The notes beneath the pieces are model-generated. The model had not been told where the DNA came from. It worked only from the letters and a program-made list of their open reading frames with translations, and did not search any database. Positions 9,385-21,038 of a stretch of 64,000 nucleotides of DNA are shown one piece after another (the first letter of the stretch is position 1; each line of letters opens with the position of its first letter). The DNA comes from Cryptomeria japonica (Eukaryota > Streptophyta > Pinopsida > Cupressales > Cupressaceae). The stretch is from the NCBI RefSeq assembly GCF_030272615.1, contig NC_081411.1:835812136-835876135 (forward strand). The letters are read 5' to 3'. Both the position numbers and the translations under genes were made by a program.

Positions 9385-12300
9385 ATGAGTTTTACAACAA
9401 TAAGCCCTACTTACACTATTCCCGTTAGACGAAGCCGTAGAATTAAGTCTTTCCGAGGTTTAACTACTGAGGAGATGGAACCTAATTTGAATAGCCTTTT
9501 TAACGAGGACATGGGTAATTCCTCTAATCCTCCTAATGATGAAGAAGCTCTCCATGAGGTTTCTGTAGAACAAATTTTGAAATTGGATAACCAATTTGAC
9601 GATTTTCACCAATGGATGTCTCATGAGTACCCTGATAGTCAAGCTCTTCCTTTAATTGAGGGTCTAAAATGTATGCTTCAAAGTGATAAGAATGGAATTG
9701 ATATTTTGCGTGGTATTTCACACATTGTGGATTCGAACGTGATGCCTATGAAGAGTTGTGCCGAAACTTTAGGTTATACACAACCTCCTACACGAGTCAA
9801 TCATTCTATTCCTTTGATGACTTCTATTGCTAGCATACCTACCTTTACATCAAACATAATGGCTACTTCTACACAAGACATTCCTCCTGTGATCACTAGT
9901 CATGGGGGCAATCCTTCCTTTTCAATTAACCCTCTTCCTTCATTCAATCCGACTTCTTCATTCACTCCTTCAATGAGTGTTCCTATTACATCTTCACAAA
10001 TGAACATGACGCAAGGGGGCAATTCATTTAATCATTCCATTCCTCCTTGTAGTGTTCCTCCTGTCCAATCATCTCCTATGACTAATTATCATAGGGTCCC
10101 ACCACCTTACTCTTTACCTTCTTTCAATAACATAACACCTCCATCTCAATCTAATACATCTAATATGAACTCTTTGACTGAAGAGACCATTAACAATCTT
10201 GCACAAACTGTCTCTTCTTTACAGCAACAAATTACCTCTATGAATCAATCTAAGTTTAGTGTGCCCACATTTGATGTTGCGAGCCCACTTTCTCTTGACA
10301 TTGTCCGAGCTATCCCTCCTAAACATGTTGAAATCCTGCATTTGGAGCTTTATAATGGTAAAGGAGATCCTCTAACACATGTTAAGACTTTTCAAACAAT
10401 ATGTACTGATTTTGCTTATGACCCAAGGTTGCTTGCAAAATTATTCACGAGAACATTAAGAGACAAAGCCCTACAATGGTATTGCTCATTGCCTTCCTAT
10501 TCTATTACTTCTTTCGAACAACTTGCAAATGCTTTCATTCAACAATTTCAAAGCAATATAAGTCCTAAAGTTACTTTGATTGATTTAATGCATTGTAAAC
10601 AAGGTGTTAAAGAAAAAGTGACTGATTTCATTGGTAGATATAAGCATTTGTATGCTCAAATTTCTTTTCCAGTGCCTGACAATGATATTCAAAGAATCTT
10701 TATTTCTAATTTACAAAAAGATATTCGAGACAAACTTCTGTTTTCTGAGTTTACTTCTTTCCAACAGTTGTGTGCCACTCTTCACAACTATCAACTGACT
10801 GTGAGTCAAATGGAACAATCACATCCTATGGCTCCGAGTGATAAGGGTGATAGCAGTCAACAACCATTTGGGAAGTTTAAACCGAACGGAGATTCCATCA
10901 AATTCAATGAAAACATCATCAACAACAATGTGAATGCAGCATCAGGTGTGCCTCCTATTTCTAAATTTTTCAAAAAAGAAAGAAAGTATACTCCTTTGAA
11001 TGAATCATTGCATGGTATTATGAATAAGTTATTGGAACAAAATGTGCTTACTCTTCCTCCTATAAGACAAATTGATCCTGCAAAGATTACTTCACCTTAT
11101 TTTGATAACAAAGCTTTTTGTCAATTTCATCGTCAGCCTGGGCATGATACTGAAAAATGTTTTTCTTTAAAGGGTAAAATTCAAGATTTGATTGATAATA
11201 ATACTATTTCTGTTTCTAGAGTGAACGATAAAGGCAACACATCTGTAGCTCCTCCTAACCAAAATCTTCAGATTTTCACTGATCCATTACCTTCTCATAC
11301 CTCTAATGCAATTGAGGCTAATGATTCCTCTCTTTCATCTGATGGTCTTGTGTCTATGACTCCGAATGTGATTAACTTTGTAGAGCAGCAAGAAAACCCT
11401 AAAGAACCTTCCATCACATTTGATTCCAGTGAAACCATTAGGGCACCTGATGGTCCTTTATATATAGTTGCAAAAGTCAAGAATACACCTTGCCGTGGAG
11501 TGCTTATTGATCCTTCGTGCATGGTTAATGTTATTACTGAAGAATTTCTTTTTACTTTGCAATTGAATCAAGTGATTTATGACAAAATAGATGTGATTGT
11601 GAAACTATTTGATGCATTTTCTTCTCCCACAATTGGTTCTATTACATTGCCTATTGAGGTCTATAACAAATCCCTTGATGTGAACTTTTCTATTATTCCA
11701 TCTTCCGAACAATTTCGTGTGAAGCTTGGCTATCCTTGGCTATCTTCCATGAAAGCTATTGCTTCTCCTATTTATAAGTGTTTGAAATTTCCCCATAATG
11801 GTGAAGTTGTTACTGTCAATCATAGCCTCTTTAAACCAGCTGAAAGAACCTCTAGTGTTCCTCTTGATTACTTTTGGCCTAAACATTTCCAATCCCTTCC
11901 TCCGCGAAGTGATCATCTTTTCAAATCTTATCAAAAGTGGATAACAGATATGATCCTATCTTTAAGTGAACCTAGAACACCTAAACTTGACATTCCTATC
12001 ATTCTTGAGAAGGAAGTTCTTCCTTTGAAAGATAAAACTAATGTCTTTCCTCAAGAAGATTCCCAACCCATCCCTATGGATGTGACTATGTCTATATCTA
12101 ATAAACTTCCTAAAAGTAGACCTATCCCTCCTCATCATGATGGACTTGGTCTCCTTCCTAAACCAAAAATTCCTCCTTTATATGGAGCAGTTCCTCCTCC
12201 TTCCTTTTATAGAGAGAAGATACCTTCTTCTTCTCCTATTATTCAGCCTAAGAGACCACAACCTAAACACCCAAGTGATAAGGATGAGAACATTCCTCCT

Positions 12301-12783
12301 CCTCAATCTTCTTCACTTCCTACTAAGACTAGACGAAATCGTTCTGCATGTGAACGCCGACGAAAGTGTCGTCTTAGAGCTCAAGTAGCTGCTTCTCAAA
12401 CTTTGCCATCTCCAAAAACACCTTCAACGAGCATTATTCCATTTTCTCCTCAGCCGGACATTGAGCCTAAATCTCCTAAACATAAGATGCATGATGGTCT
12501 TGATCCTGTGCGAGTTAAAGATCCTATTTTTATAAATCTTGATGATGATATAGATGAAAATGTTATTCATGATGAAAATATTACTTCTCTTGCTTCTGAT
12601 AGTGAATATGAACTTGTTGATGTTGATAACCATTTATCTAATGAATTTTCTAAAGCACTTATCCTAGCTCCTAGACAAGAACAATGTGGCTCGGAACATG
12701 AACATAGCCCTTGTTTGGATCTTGTGATAGCTCCATCTGCTGTGTTGAATGTTCCTCCTCTAGCGTGTTCCCTGCCTTCCTGA
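9385..12783 (+). CDS. Gag/protease-like polyprotein of element B, intact 1132 codons
   Basis: This is the only uninterrupted long frame in the window. The ATG at 9385 follows a long leader. Residues 1-310 are low-complexity and rich in Ser, Pro and Asn. Residues about 315-470 match the retrotransposon gag domain (LELYNGKGDPLTHVKTF, then ALQWYCSLP and ANAFIQQF). Residues about 576-592 form a short Cys/His motif, FCQFHRQPGHDTEKC, in place of a standard CCHC knuckle. Residues about 690-800 resemble the retropepsin-like region of Tat/Athila elements, but the active-site triad reads LIDPS rather than D[ST]G, so catalysis is doubtful. The C-terminal third is proline-rich with a basic stretch near residue 985 (RRNRSACERRRKCRLRAQ) and an acidic end. 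No RT or integrase follows. It probably forms particles using another element's enzymes; that role is inferred. Confidence 0.9.
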   Translation: MSFTTISPTYTIPVRRSRRIKSFRGLTTEEMEPNLNSLFNEDMGNSSNPPNDEEALHEVSVEQILKLDNQFDDFHQWMSHEYPDSQALPLIEGLKCMLQSDKNGIDILRGISHIVDSNVMPMKSCAETLGYTQPPTRVNHSIPLMTSIASIPTFTSNIMATSTQDIPPVITSHGGNPSFSINPLPSFNPTSSFTPSMSVPITSSQMNMTQGGNSFNHSIPPCSVPPVQSSPMTNYHRVPPPYSLPSFNNITPPSQSNTSNMNSLTEETINNLAQTVSSLQQQITSMNQSKFSVPTFDVASPLSLDIVRAIPPKHVEILHLELYNGKGDPLTHVKTFQTICTDFAYDPRLLAKLFTRTLRDKALQWYCSLPSYSITSFEQLANAFIQQFQSNISPKVTLIDLMHCKQGVKEKVTDFIGRYKHLYAQISFPVPDNDIQRIFISNLQKDIRDKLLFSEFTSFQQLCATLHNYQLTVSQMEQSHPMAPSDKGDSSQQPFGKFKPNGDSIKFNENIINNNVNAASGVPPISKFFKKERKYTPLNESLHGIMNKLLEQNVLTLPPIRQIDPAKITSPYFDNKAFCQFHRQPGHDTEKCFSLKGKIQDLIDNNTISVSRVNDKGNTSVAPPNQNLQIFTDPLPSHTSNAIEANDSSLSSDGLVSMTPNVINFVEQQENPKEPSITFDSSETIRAPDGPLYIVAKVKNTPCRGVLIDPSCMVNVITEEFLFTLQLNQVIYDKIDVIVKLFDAFSSPTIGSITLPIEVYNKSLDVNFSIIPSSEQFRVKLGYPWLSSMKAIASPIYKCLKFPHNGEVVTVNHSLFKPAERTSSVPLDYFWPKHFQSLPPRSDHLFKSYQKWITDMILSLSEPRTPKLDIPIILEKEVLPLKDKTNVFPQEDSQPIPMDVTMSISNKLPKSRPIPPHHDGLGLLPKPKIPPLYGAVPPPSFYREKIPSSSPIIQPKRPQPKHPSDKDENIPPPQSSSLPTKTRRNRSACERRRKCRLRAQVAASQTLPSPKTPSTSIIPFSPQPDIEPKSPKHKMHDGLDPVRVKDPIFINLDDDIDENVIHDENITSLASDSEYELVDVDNHLSNEFSKALILAPRQEQCGSEHEHSPCLDLVIAPSAVLNVPPLACSLPS

Positions 12784-13555
12784 AACATTGATCAGCAAGA
12801 TCGAGGGGTAGATGACGTGCTAGACTAGTTACATTAGCATAGCAGATTCTCTCCTCCTCTCTTGTGTTACTTCTTCTATATGTTATTCTCATTCTTCTAT
12901 TTGTTATCCTTAGTGTTGTCTACTTGAGGACGATGCAAAGCATTGAGATCTCTTGATCTCTCTCATGTTGACTCAAAAGACACATGTGTTCCCTTCTTCT
13001 AGGTGACCTTCCTTGATTGGGGAATGAAGAACAATTATGCATACATACATATGATATATACATGAATTATCATATAGCATACTGACCCCAAGGAAAGCGA
13101 AGTCACCTCGTGCTTTGTGTTTTGTGTCTATTATCCTTGGGCTTATCTCACACTTGGGGGCTAAATCCTTGCGATAACGTGCTCCTTTCCTTTCTCATTC
13201 TTATGTGTATCACTACGTTAAAACAATCACCCCCGGTGAGGCGTGTGCGATCGCTTTAACGTAGGGGGGCATACATCCCGTTCATATCTTTTCAAGATAC
13301 TTGAGAATTTCTTGGCAAATTTAGCTTTGCCTTGAAAATTCTTGATATCTTTCTTGCATGACTCATAGTGAGGGAACCTTACTACTGACAGTCATGGTTC
13401 TCCTTCGTGATCTTCCCTTTTACTTTGTCAATCGAAGTCGTAAGATCCTTAGTCCACTGGGGGCTTGGTGTGTCTTGCCTCCTTGACGTGGTGAAAGTTT
13501 TTCAATGTTGTTTCCTTGTACTTTACTGGAAGTATGAGCATACATACTCCCGCTA
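12784..13555 (+). other. 3' non-coding tail of element B
   Basis: No gene. It contains extra purine-tract-like words similar to the real one: ACTTGGGGGCTAAAT near 13152-13166 and CACTGGGGGCTTGG near 13455. AT-rich elsewhere. Confidence 0.6.
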
Positions 13556-13569
13556 AAGTGGGGGCTAAA
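13556..13569 (+). other. Polypurine tract of element B
   Basis: AAGTGGGGGCTAAA lies immediately before the 3' LTR start TGTAGCATCC, as expected for plus-strand priming. Confidence 0.8.
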
Positions 13570-14770
13570 TGTAGCATCCTAAAATTGTGACACTTGCAAT
13601 TTTGACTGCATTTCGGTCTTCACGATGGGGACGCAACACGCAACCTGAATGGAGACCCCGAAGCTTGCTCACGACACCAAAAACTGCATTTTTCAAGTAC
13701 CCTGGCCTGAACCTCCTTGCACCCTGATGTCCCGGGAGGTGGGACCAGAGCGCCCAGCGCCCTGGTCCCTCAGGACCATGGCACCCAGCGCCCTGGTCCC
13801 TGGGTCCTATTTTGGGCCCGGTCTCCTAAGGGGTCTCGGGTCTTTTTGTTTGCAATTTGGAAATTAACTTTCCTGGTCGGCCTAAGGTCGGGAAAATCAG
13901 TCTATTAGCCCTAATTGACAAGTATATAAACTACATTTTTCTCTCTCATTTAGAGATAACACATACATGATGAAAAAGGCGTGGAAACTATACTCAAGCA
14001 TTCCTTCTAAGTCTCCATTCAAGGCTAAGTGTTGCATTCAAGACAAGGATTCAACCATTGAAGAGGAGATCACATACTACTACAACATACAACATACAGC
14101 ATGTAAACCTTCGCACATAAGGATACAAACATCCTTAGAACAAGGTATTAGTACTTGTTTTACAGTCATTTACATTTACAGCTCTTTCTCATTTCTTGGT
14201 TAATTCCAAAACCGGGGTTTGACCTAAAGGCAAACCCCTAATCCCTAACCCCCCAATCGTCTTTGCTTTCCTGTGTGTAGGTTGCAGGTACGCGGCTGAG
14301 ATTGAAGATCTGGAATCCTTGTGCAGAGACGAACAGATCCCCCTTCGTTTCGCGGATTTTTCGGAGGACCGTGGCATCGGGCGCCATCGTCTTGACAACT
14401 TTTGCTCAAATTTGCAGGACAACACCGTATCGACATTTTACTACTAATTCCAGGTCCGCAGCTTCATACTGTATCCCTATCTCAGTTTATAAAGCGAATC
14501 TTTGTCACTTTCTATGCATTCCTAGCTCAATTCTTCTATGCACATTCTTTACAAAAGAGGGTAGCCTTGCTGTCTTAACCCTTGAAACTCATTTAGCATC
14601 CAATCTTGCATTGCGTGGGATTGGATCTTGTGGGTTTCAACCCCTCTTTTGATTGTAAAGTCTCCCCCCTAAGTGAAAACCATCAAATCCTAGCGAACCT
14701 CCCTTCTCTCTCCTTGGAGTTGGAAGAGGGGAGAGCAACTAGGGTTCGATCGCGTTTTTTCCGCTTTACA
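13570..14770 (+). repeat. 3' LTR of element B
   Basis: 1201 bp, aligned end to end with 7005-8218, with the same TATA box and three GC-rich dyads. The duplication GTGTC follows at 14771-14775. Confidence 0.92.
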
Positions 14771-14775
14771 GTGTC

Positions 14776-15137
14776 CTAACTCCACTATTCCTGGTTGCAG
14801 ATGGTGTGCTATCAGACAATGCACTAATAGCTTCCAAGATGGTATATGAAGAATGGACTGATAACTGATACTATGATATGCAATACTACATGATTATGCT
14901 AAAATGATTATGCTAAAATGCTAATTGCTATTTGCTTCAAGATCAAAACTCATAGATGCCTAAGTTTTATAGATGATTTGCTTGAAAATGCACTTGAAGT
15001 ATAACTCTCTCTCAATTGAAGCTCTTGATTTTATAGACCTTGAGAGGATGAGATGATGTGGCTTTGATCAATGGTCATGATCAGATCTGCAGATTTGGAT
15101 GGCTGTGAGCAAAGTGAAGGTTGAGAGAAAGGGGGAA
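14776..15137 (-). repeat. 3' LTR of D, segment 2 of 3
   Basis: It continues the D LTR after B, aligning with 46582-46940 (CTAACTC...GTTCCTGG onward). It is cut by Copia A at 15138. Confidence 0.9.
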
Positions 15138-16627
15138 TGTTGGCATATGTGCAGAGTTTGATGACATGATGATATTGTATGTTGTCATTGATGTCAATAT
15201 GCTAAAGTATGAACCAGTATATTGAAGAAAGAAAACTGGCAAGAGAACTGATATGATGGTATGAAGTGAACCATTATATGTGAAAAGGTGAACCGGTATG
15301 TTGGAATGTGAACTGGTATATGAAAAGTTTGTATTAGGGTTTCATTTGATATGACTACCGATTGGTAGTCTCAGCTTCAGGGTTTCCGATTGATGCATTT
15401 CAAGTCTGTGTGATTCGATCAATGACATCCTATGATGGGTTAGCATTAAAATGAAGATCAAATCATGTTGCCACATCAGCCTTGTGCATGTGAAGGATTT
15501 CCTTGAGGATCTTGCATGAAGGAGATTGATTCCATCTACCTCAGGAATGTGCAAAGTCTCAGTAAATAGTGGAGAGAACGTGATGGGTTATCAACATCCA
15601 GAAGTGACAAAGAATGAATGATGGAGAATGTCTTGAAATTTGTTAAAGATTGTTTTACATTATGCAATGTGATTGAGCGGTCAGGATTGGACCGACTGTA
15701 TTGTTAACCTAGATGCTTAGGGTTTTAGGTTTTGGCTACCAACCTAATTGTTGTCTATAAGGTCGATGATGATTCTCATTTGAGGTTGTTGGCAAATGGT
15801 TGTGTGTATCCAAGTGAATAGATACTTGATTCATGCCAGACCGGTGCAGTGAGTAGAGATCTACAAAATGTGATTGCAGAAGTAAAGGAACTAAAGTGGA
15901 TCTGCCTTGGCATTTAGTGTTGTTATCAGATCAGTGTTTTACATGTTGACTTCTAACCATTTCAGCAGTTGGAAAATCCCTTTACCGGGTAGCTTTAACA
16001 GGCTTTTTTAAAATCCTTTAATAGGGGGACTCAAAATCATCGAGTTCTTTAAATCCTCTAACAAGGCAACCTTTAACAGGGTTTTAACCTCTAACCAAGT
16101 ATTTAGCCATCCCTTAACTGGGTGATCCCTAGTAGGATCGGTTCCTAGCAGAACCTATTGTAAAGTCCTTAACCAGACTAGGCTCCTAATAGAGCGGACT
16201 TCAGAAGAGTTCAAAGAACAACTTGTGGGTATTCATCCCCACCGTGGTTTTTCCCAATTGGGTTTCCATGTGAAAAATAAGTGTGTTATGTGTGATGCTT
16301 TTTCATGTGATGTCTTAGTGTTTTCTGTTAAGCAGTAAATCATGCTGATCTAGTGGTCATTATATTTCTGATGATGTATTACTTGTTTAAGCATATGGGT
16401 GGAGTTGAAATGAGATATTAGGTTTTGTGATGATCTAGATGTTACCAGTTTATGTCTTTCACAGTCTCACTGTGTTTTACCGGTAGTGCCCTGATTCAGA
16501 TTGGTGATACTGTTTACCAGTTAGTGTAGTCTTTGCCATTTAAGTTGCTTAAGGAAGTTTTTGTCTATACTAATTTACCCCCCCTCTCTGTATATGTTGA
16601 GTACTTACTATTCATCATTATTGATCA
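15138..16627 (+). repeat. 5' LTR of Copia A
   Basis: 1490 bp, TGTTGGCATATG to TATTGATCA. The right end has the C-run TTTACCCCCCCTCTCTG near 16575, a feature shared by the other Copia-like LTRs here. Confidence 0.92.
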
Positions 16628-16629
16628 AT

Positions 16630-16641
16630 TGGTATCAGAGC
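16630..16641 (+). other. Primer binding site of Copia A
   Basis: TGGTATCAGAGC, two bases after the LTR, is the usual plant Copia site complementary to the 3' end of initiator tRNA-Met. Confidence 0.9.
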
Positions 16642-16664
16642 GTCCTCCAGGTCCTCTGTGTTAT

Positions 16665-16682
16665 AAGCTTAACCGCTTGAGG
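16665..16682 (+). other. Leader motif shared by Copia-like elements (copy in A)
   Basis: AAGCTTAACCGCTTGAGG. Equivalents lie in C (5211-5228), F (37502-37520, minus), G (57598-57615, minus) and I (63560-63580), always between the primer site and the first ATG. Confidence 0.7.
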
Positions 16683-16698
16683 AAAAGATCCTATTCTA

Positions 16699-19600
16699 AT
16701 GATGAAGAGGGAAGGTCCTAAGTTCAACAGAGATAACTTTAAGATATGGAAGGAAAAAATGAAGATATACATTAAAAGCATGTGTGCTCAACACTGGAAC
16801 TATGTTGAGAATACTTATGTTGTCCCTAACGATACTCTCACTAATGATCAACAAGAGAAATTCAGGAGAATGGGCAAGTCATGGAAGCTCTTATCATTAG
16901 TCTATCTGATGTTGAATTTATAGATGTTCAGGAAAAAGACAATCCCAAAGATATATGGGATACTCTGGAGTCTATCTATGGTGGTGATGAGCATGTGAAG
17001 AAAGCTAAGGAAGAAAGCCTTAGAGGAAATTTTGAAGACATGCAGATGGTTGAAGGAGAGACCATTCAACAATATGGGATAAGGATTAAAACTGTTATTG
17101 GAGACATCAAGAGTGCAGGAGGTATAATGGATGATTCCACCATTGTTAGCAAAGTTTTGACATCCTTATTACCGGTCTATGCAATAAGGGTTACCGCTAT
17201 TCAAGAGTTGAGATCTATTGACAAGACAAAGGTGTCCCTTGATTCTATCATTGCTAAGTTGATCACATATGAGCTAAACAATTATGATGGTAGTGTTTAG
17301 AAGACTGATTCAACCTTTAGAGCATCTACTACACTATCTAGAAAGCGTAAAGAAGCTAGTACTAGCTGTGAACCTAGACAAAGTAGAGATATGGAAGATG
17401 AGGAGATCCTGATGGAATTTGAAGCTATTCTGGCCAAGAGACTTCCTAAGGGAATTGGAAAATATAGAGGTAAGCTCCCTTTGAAATGCTTTTCTTGCAA
17501 TAGGATAGGACACATTGCTATCAACTATCTTAATAGTGATAATAAGGACAAAGCAGAGAGGTTCAAAAATTTCAAAGGAGGAAATAGGAGAAACTATCTT
17601 GTTGCAGTTGATGAAGGTGTCACTGATGATGAATCAAAAGATGAAGAAAATGAAGACATAGTATTTGTAGCTGTTAAGGAAGATGTGTCAGACAAGAAGG
17701 CTCTTGTCTCTTGCTTTGATAATTATAATGAGTGGATTATTGACAGTGGTTGTTCTCACCACATGACTGGTGACTAGAGAAAGTTTCTGTCTCTAGAAGA
17801 GTATGATGGAGGTGTAGTCCGAATTGGTAATGATGTACCTTATATGGTAAAAGGCAAAGGGTCCATCTCTCTAAATAGAAAAAGAAGTGCTAATAATGTG
17901 TATTGGGTAGAAGATCTCAGGCATAACCTTTTGAGTGTTTCTCAGCTAAATGATAAAGGACTCACTTTGGAATTCAAAGATGGAGTGTGCAAAATAAAAG
18001 GAAAGAGTGGTGAATTGATAGCCATTAGTATGCAGACCAAAGGTAGCTTATTTCAGTTAAATACAAATATCAGTCAATGTCTAATAGCTAAGTTTGATGA
18101 TAGTTGGATATGGCATAGGAGACTCTGCCATGTAAATTTTGATAATATTGTGAAGGCTAGTAAGATCAAGGTAGTTAGAGGATTACCTGTGCTGAACAAA
18201 CTAGAGAATCCTTTGTGCAGAGAATGAAAATTGGGGAAAATGTCTTCCTCAACCTTCAAAGGTAAATCTTTCAGAACAGATAATTTACTTGATCGTGTGC
18301 ATACTGATTTGTGTGGTCCTGTGAAAACTAGGAGTGTTTAGGGAGATATGTACTTTATGATTCTTACTGATGATTGCTCAAGAATGATGTGGGTCACATT
18401 CTTGAAAGACAAGTCTGAAGCTTTTGGAAAGTTCAAAGCCTTCAGAGCACTAGTTGAAAAGGAAAGCGGTAAGAGGATCAAATGCCTTAGAACTGACCAA
18501 GGAGGTGAGTTCACCTCTGGAGAATTCAATAAGTACTGTGAAGAGAATGGCATCAAGAGGCAACTATCTGCCCCCCGGACTCAATAACATAATGGCCTAG
18601 TAGAAAGGAACAACTAAACTCTAGTTGAAGCAGCCAGAACGATGCTGATTCAAGGGAAGGTTGCTCACAATTTTTGGAGAGAAGCGGTGAGCACTGCAGT
18701 CTACACTATGAACTGGGTACTCATTAAGAAAGGTAAGGATAAAACTCCTTATGAGTATTGGACTGGTAAGACTCCTGTAGTAAGCTACTTTAGAGTGTTT
18801 GGTTGTAAATGTTATGTCAAGAGGAGTGAACACCAAAGCAAGTTTGATGCAAAATGTGATGAGGGAATATTCCTAGGGTATTCCACCAAGAGCAAAGCTC
18901 TTAAGTGTTTTAACAATAGGACTCAGAGAATTATTGAAATTATCAATGTTAGAGTTGATGAAACCTCTAAGAAACCTGAGGAAACTGGCAGTGAGCAAGC
19001 GGTAAATGAACCAGATGTAACCTTCTGGGAATCAGTTGCAAAACAATGAAGTACCAATAACAGTGCTCCTACACCTGTAGATGCTAATGAAGATGAGGAT
19101 GAAGAAGAAAAGCAAGAGGAATCAGTTAAGATCATTCCTAGGTATGTAAAGCTACATCATGATCCAAAGAAGATCATAGGAGATAAGGATGCAGGAATTC
19201 TTACAAGAAGAAAAGTCAGAGAAAATTCTTGCATGATTTCTGAATTTGAGCCCAAAACATTTAAAGAGGCACACAAAGATGAAGACCAGATTAAGGCTAT
19301 GGAAGAGGAACTCGACCAGATAGAAAAGAATGGTACATGGTCTTTGGTACCCAGACCTGAGCATAAAAATGTTATTGGCACCAAATGGGTTTTTAGAAAT
19401 AAACTGAATGAGGATGGCACAATGGTAAGAAACAAAGCAAGATTGGTATGTAAGGGATATGCTCAAGAAGAAGGAGAAGACTATGGACTAAAATTTGCTC
19501 CAGTAGCTAGATTGGAAGGAGTTCGAATGCTTCTTGCATATGCAGCCTTCAAGGGATTCAAAGTGTATTAGATGGATGTGAAATCTGCCTTCCTTAATGG

Positions 19601-20784
19601 AATACTTGAAGAGGAAGTGTATATAAAGCAACCAGATGGGTTTGCCCTATTAGTAGATAGTGATATGGTGTGTAGGCTTCATAAAGCCTTGTATGGACTA
19701 AAGCAAGCACCTAGAGCATTGTATGAATGTTTATACTCCCATCTTGTGAAGATTGGATTTGAAAGAACAAGTGAAGAATGCAATATCTATATGAAGTCAG
19801 AAGGAGATCAAATTCAAATCTGTGAAGTGTTTGTTGATGACTTAAATTTTTGGTGGAGATGACAAGATAAGCCATGCATTTGCAGATGAGATGAAGAGGG
19901 AATTTGAGATGTCACTAATCAGAGAGATTAAGTTCTTCATTGGACTACAGATCCAAGAAATGAAAGATGGCATCTTTATCACTCAGTCCAAGTATGTCAA
20001 AGAGGTGTTGAAGACCTTTGGCATGGAAGATAGCAAACCGGTTGGTACATCGATGATGACTAGTTGTAAATTTTCAAAAGAAGATGACTTAGTGTTGGTG
20101 AATGAGAAAGAATATTGATCAATGATTGGTAAGTTGCACTATGTAGTATACAATAGACTAGACATAGCACATGTAGTGGGAATTGCTGCACATTTTTAGA
20201 ATAGTCCAAGAGAATCCCACTTGGTAGCAGTCAAGTGGATTTTTAGATATTTGAAGGAAACTATAGATTATGGATTGTGGTATCCATACAGTAATGATTT
20301 CAATCTCAAAGTATTTACAGATGTCGATTGGGCTGGTAATGTGGACGATCGGAAGAGCACAACCGGTGGTGCATTCTTTCTTGGTGGTAGACTAGTCTCA
20401 TGGATGAGTAAGAAGCAACGTTGTATCTCTCAGTCTACAACAGAAGCAAAATATGTAGCAGCATTTATGAACTGCACTCAGACAATTTGGATGAAGCATG
20501 TATTAAGTGGTTTCAAAGTCCCTATATCTGAACTGGTGAGTGTATTTTGTGACAACACAAGTGCAATTAATATTTCCAAGAATCTGGTATTGCATGCTAG
20601 AACCAAACACTTTGAGCTCAAGTATCATTTCTTGAGGGAGAAAGTTCAAAACAAAGAGGTTGTATTGGACCATGTTTCCAGTAAGGAGCAGTTAGCAGAT
20701 ATATTCACCAAGCCTCTACCGAAGGCTACATTTACCTATTTAAGAGGTGAATTAGGGTTGCTGCCCCTTCAAGAGGTGAACTAA
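16699..20784 (+). pseudogene. Copia A gag-pol polyprotein, degenerate
   Basis: The ATG at 16699 (MMKREGPKF) starts gag. The knuckle CFSCNRIGHIAINY near 17488 has lost its last cysteine. Protease WIIDSGCSHHMTGD is at 17734-17775, pre-integrase WIWHRRLCHVNFDN near 18105, and integrase runs about 18290-18930 with HTDLCG and LRTDQGGEF acidic positions. RT runs about 19330-20060 with [10 protein letters not shown] and FVDD; RNase H from 20221 includes DVDWAGNVDDRKSTTGGA. Stops include 17298, 17775, 18225, 18339, 18585 and 19569. Frames shift near 16870 and near 19845, the latter just after FVDD in the RT active site. The family normally makes about 1300-1450 residues from one frame. This copy is not functional. 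Confidence 0.92.
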
Positions 20785-21038
20785 AGGTATGTTCTCCACA
20801 TCAGTCAGGTATTGCATTGTCAAATATTTTCAGGATTGGTGTGTTGAAGGATGCTACTCCTCTGGGGAGCAACATAGTGGAACATGGATGTCTGTGCCTC
20901 CACTTTGGCATTGTTGTCAAAGGGGGAGAAGATGTGAAGCATAGAAGATATCTGTAGTGTTGGCTACACATAACAAGGAAGAGATTGGGGAGAAGATGTG
21001 AAGCAGAGAGATATCTTTGTATATTTCCATCAATGCCA

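Larger units (their letters stand above)
7005..14770 (+). mobile_element. Element B: non-autonomous LTR retrotransposon with gag but no RT (TR-GAG-like)
   Basis: LTRs of 1214 and 1201 bp start TGTAGCRTCCTAAAATTG and end CCGCTTTACA. The exact duplication GTGTC flanks the element (7000-7004, 14771-14775). The 5.35-kb interior has a 1.17-kb leader, one 1132-codon open frame and an 0.8-kb tail. No reverse transcriptase, RNase H or integrase is visible in any frame, so movement would need proteins from another element. The LTRs are similar by eye, with a few percent substitutions and two short indels, making B one of the younger insertions. Confidence 0.9.

Noticed and set aside
15129-15137. AAAGGGGGAA just left of Copia A, looking like a second purine tract
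   Set aside because: The same bases occur in the uninterrupted D LTR (about 46932-46941), so they are flanking target sequence.
16630-16641. tRNA-like sequence at primer sites considered as tRNA genes
   Set aside because: Only the 12-14 bases complementary to a tRNA 3' end are present; no cloverleaf can be formed.
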